Of a DNA stretch of 64,000 nucleotides, positions 62,429 to 64,000 are shown in pieces. The stretch is from contig CANGNS010000003.1 in assembly GCA_947455465.1 (NCBI GenBank), positions 62,001 to 126,000 of the forward strand, read 5' to 3'. The first letter of the stretch is position 1. The number at the start of each line of letters is the position of its first letter. Position numbers and translations under genes: made by a program. Origin of the DNA: Comamonadaceae bacterium (GTDB lineage: Bacteria; Pseudomonadota; Gammaproteobacteria; Burkholderiales; Burkholderiaceae_C). The notes beneath the pieces are model-generated. The model ran no database searches and was not told the DNA's origin. It saw only the letters and a program-made list of their open reading frames with translations.

Positions 62429-63157
62429 TCAGGCCGCGTGGCTGGACGTCTCAGCCGCCGGCACCAAGTCTGGCTTGGCAGTCAGGCGGTAACCGGCGCC
62501 GCGCACCGTCTCGACCATGGCCGCAGCAGCGCCCATGGCCTCGCGCAGGCGTTTGACGTGTACGTCTACCGTGCGCTCTTCAATGTAGACATGGTCACCC
62601 CACACCTTGTCGAGCAACTGCCCGCGGCTGTGCACGCGCTCGGCATGCCCCATGAGGTAGTGCAGCAGCTTGAATTCGGTTGGCCCCAGCTTGAGAGGCT
62701 GGTCCAAAAAACTGACGCGGTGGGTGGCCGAATCCAAGCGCAGGCCAGAAATTACCAAGGCCTCGTCTTTGGACTGCGGTGCGCGACGACGCAGCACGGC
62801 GCGCACGCGGGCCAGCAATTCTTTGGTGGAAAAAGGCTTGGCGATGTAGTCGTCCGCGCCCGCATCCAGGCCGGCGACCCGGTCTGCCTCATCGCCACGG
62901 GCGGTCAGCATAATGAGCGGGATCGCCTTGGTACGCTCATGGCCGCGCCAACGCTTGGCAAGGGTCAGGCCGCTTTCGCCGGGCAACATCCAATCGAGCA
63001 AAATCAGGTCGGGCAAAGCGGCATCGAGCTCGCGCTGGGCGCTGATGCTGTCCATCGCCCAAATAGGACGGAAGCCGTTGTGGCGTAAATTGACCGCAAT
63101 CAGCTCGGCAATGGAAGGCTCGTCCTCCACCAGCAAAACTGTGGGCACATTCCTCAT
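62429..63157 (-). CDS. phoB: Phosphate regulon response regulator PhoB
   Basis: A 242-residue OmpR-type regulator. The receiver domain has the acidic pair E11-D12 and phosphoacceptor D55. The winged-helix domain (about 130-232) ends in YIEERTVDVHVKRLREAM and GAGYRL. It activates pst and other Pho genes when phosphate is low. It is slightly longer than the 229-residue E. coli protein at the C-terminus. Its ATG overlaps the phoU stop. Confidence 0.96.
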   Translation of the reverse strand: MRNVPTVLLVEDEPSIAELIAVNLRHNGFRPIWAMDSISAQRELDAALPDLILLDWMLPGESGLTLAKRWRGHERTKAIPLIMLTARGDEADRVAGLDAGADDYIAKPFSTKELLARVRAVLRRRAPQSKDEALVISGLRLDSATHRVSFLDQPLKLGPTEFKLLHYLMGHAERVHSRGQLLDKVWGDHVYIEERTVDVHVKRLREAMGAAAAMVETVRGAGYRLTAKPDLVPAAETSSHAA

Positions 63158-63855
63158 TTGATGGCCTGCTCAACCTGGTCGATGGTGCTGTGGCGCACAT
63201 CCTCGCCCTTGACCACATAAATAATGAACTCGGCGATGTTTTTCGCATGGTCGCCAATGCGCTCAATGGCTTTGGCCAAAAACAGCAAATCCAGGCTGGG
63301 GGAGATGGTGCGCGGGTCTTCCATCATGTAAGTGATGAGTTTGCGCACAAAGCCGTCAAACTCTTTGTCAATCAAATCGTCTTCTTTGAGAATGCTCAGG
63401 GCGGCGTTGACGTCCAGACGGGCAAAAGCGTCCAGGGCCTTGTTGAGCAAGCCAGAGGCCAGATCGGCGGCGTAGCGCAGCTCAAGCGACGGGAGCGAGC
63501 GTGGCGCGCCGCTTTCAATAATGGAGCGCACCATGCGGGCAATTTTTTCGGCCTCATCACCCACGCGTTCCAGGTTGGCCGTGGTCTTGGAGATAGCGAT
63601 CAGCAAGCGCAAATCGCGCGCGGTGGGTTGGCGTCGCGCAATGATGGAAGACAGATCACGGTCAATTTCAATTTCCATGGCATTGACGCGCGCCTCTTTT
63701 TGGGTCACCTCATCGGCCGCTTCGGTGCTGAAATGCGAGAGCGCAAAAATGGCACGATGAATTTGCGACTCCACCAGCCCGCCCAACTCCATGACCTGGG
63801 AGGACACGGAGGTTAGTTCCGAATCAAACTGCGTAGAAAGATGTTTATCTGGCAT
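63154..63855 (-). CDS. phoU: Phosphate transport regulator PhoU
   Basis: A 233-residue protein of two three-helix bundles (about 15-110 and 120-220), each with the metal-binding ExxxD-type pattern (RVGDEAEKIARM; RIGDHAKNIAEFIIYVVKGED). PhoU links the Pst transporter to PhoR and shuts the Pho response off when phosphate is ample. The order here is pstB-phoU-phoB-phoR. Confidence 0.96.
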   Translation of the reverse strand: MPDKHLSTQFDSELTSVSSQVMELGGLVESQIHRAIFALSHFSTEAADEVTQKEARVNAMEIEIDRDLSSIIARRQPTARDLRLLIAISKTTANLERVGDEAEKIARMVRSIIESGAPRSLPSLELRYAADLASGLLNKALDAFARLDVNAALSILKEDDLIDKEFDGFVRKLITYMMEDPRTISPSLDLLFLAKAIERIGDHAKNIAEFIIYVVKGEDVRHSTIDQVEQAIK

Positions 63856-63906
63856 GGGGTTTCCTGCTTGTAAGCGTCAATGCAATAGGTAATATGACCA
63901 GGCCAC

Positions 63907-64000
63907 TTATCCGAAGCGGCCGGTAATATAGTCTTCGGTCTCTTTGCGGGTGGGTTTGAAAAACATTTGTTCAGTCACGCCAAACTCGATTAAATCGCCC
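63907..64000 (-). CDS. pstB: Phosphate ABC transporter ATP-binding protein, C-terminal fragment
   Basis: Only the last 31 codons are in the window. They end with EYGVTE-like [26 protein letters not shown], the characteristic PstB C-terminus. The stop codon is at 63907-63909, 51 bases before phoU on the message. Confidence 0.93.
   Translation of the reverse strand, partial: GDLIEFGVTEQMFFKPTRKETEDYITGRFG

Overview
The window is GC-rich chromosomal DNA of a betaproteobacterium, most likely a member of the Comamonadaceae (Burkholderiales). This rests on protein similarity as I recognise it and on gene order: leuCDB-asd-fimV-truA-trpFBA-accD, rlmN-pilF-rodZ-ispG-hisS-yfgM-bamB-der-hfq-hflXKC-hisZ-purA, and acnB/lyase/mdh facing a GntR gene and sdhCDAB-sdhE-gltA. 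It is almost entirely core genome. I see no insertion sequence, prophage, CRISPR array, rRNA or tRNA. Coding density is very high and no gene-free stretch reaches 300 bases; the longest is about 283 bases, between leuB and asd.

Layout. 1-6250: oligoribonuclease (partial), a Ste24-type M48 peptidase, RsgA, an AmpE/CobD-like membrane protein, a Nudix hydrolase, and the ribosome/tRNA operon rpsP-rimM-trmD-rplS (minus strand). 6360-11515: accessory-type singletons, namely a GNAT acetyltransferase, a small membrane protein, a fused ABC exporter, a DUF3297 protein, a ureohydrolase and an alpha/beta hydrolase. 11512-22311: a TCA-cycle block, with acnB, a CitE-like lyase and mdh on the minus strand, and a GntR/UTRA regulator, sdhCDAB, sdhE and gltA on the plus strand. 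22402-34007: leucine synthesis (leuCDB), asd, the polar pilus-assembly hub fimV, truA, trpF-trpB-trpA and accD. 34031-39434: a YggT protein, lysS, a PLP lyase, a phosphoribosyltransferase and purA. 39448-53627: hisZ, hflC, hflK, hflX, hfq, der, bamB, yfgM, hisS, ispG, rodZ, pilF, rlmN and ndk, many overlapping by a few bases. 53702-60937: rluB, scpB, rluD, bamD (plus strand), a DinG-type helicase and zapE. 61015-64000: phosphate control genes phoR, phoB and phoU, and the end of pstB.

The genes group by job. One group covers central carbon flow from citrate to malate with a candidate regulator in the shared mdh/gntR promoter region. A second makes branched-chain, aspartate-family and aromatic amino acids. 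A third matures ribosomes and tRNA. A fourth builds the envelope (BamB, BamD, RodZ, PilF, FimV, HflKC). The last senses phosphate.

I found no clearly new multi-gene system. The best non-coding candidates are a short threonine- and isoleucine-rich leader ORF followed by two hairpins just upstream of asd (looks like transcription attenuation), a 12-bp palindrome in the mdh/gntR promoter region, nested AT-rich inverted repeats ending at the fimV ribosome binding site, and a run of tandem hairpins between rluD and scpB. All structural statements were read by eye; no folding, search or statistics program was run.
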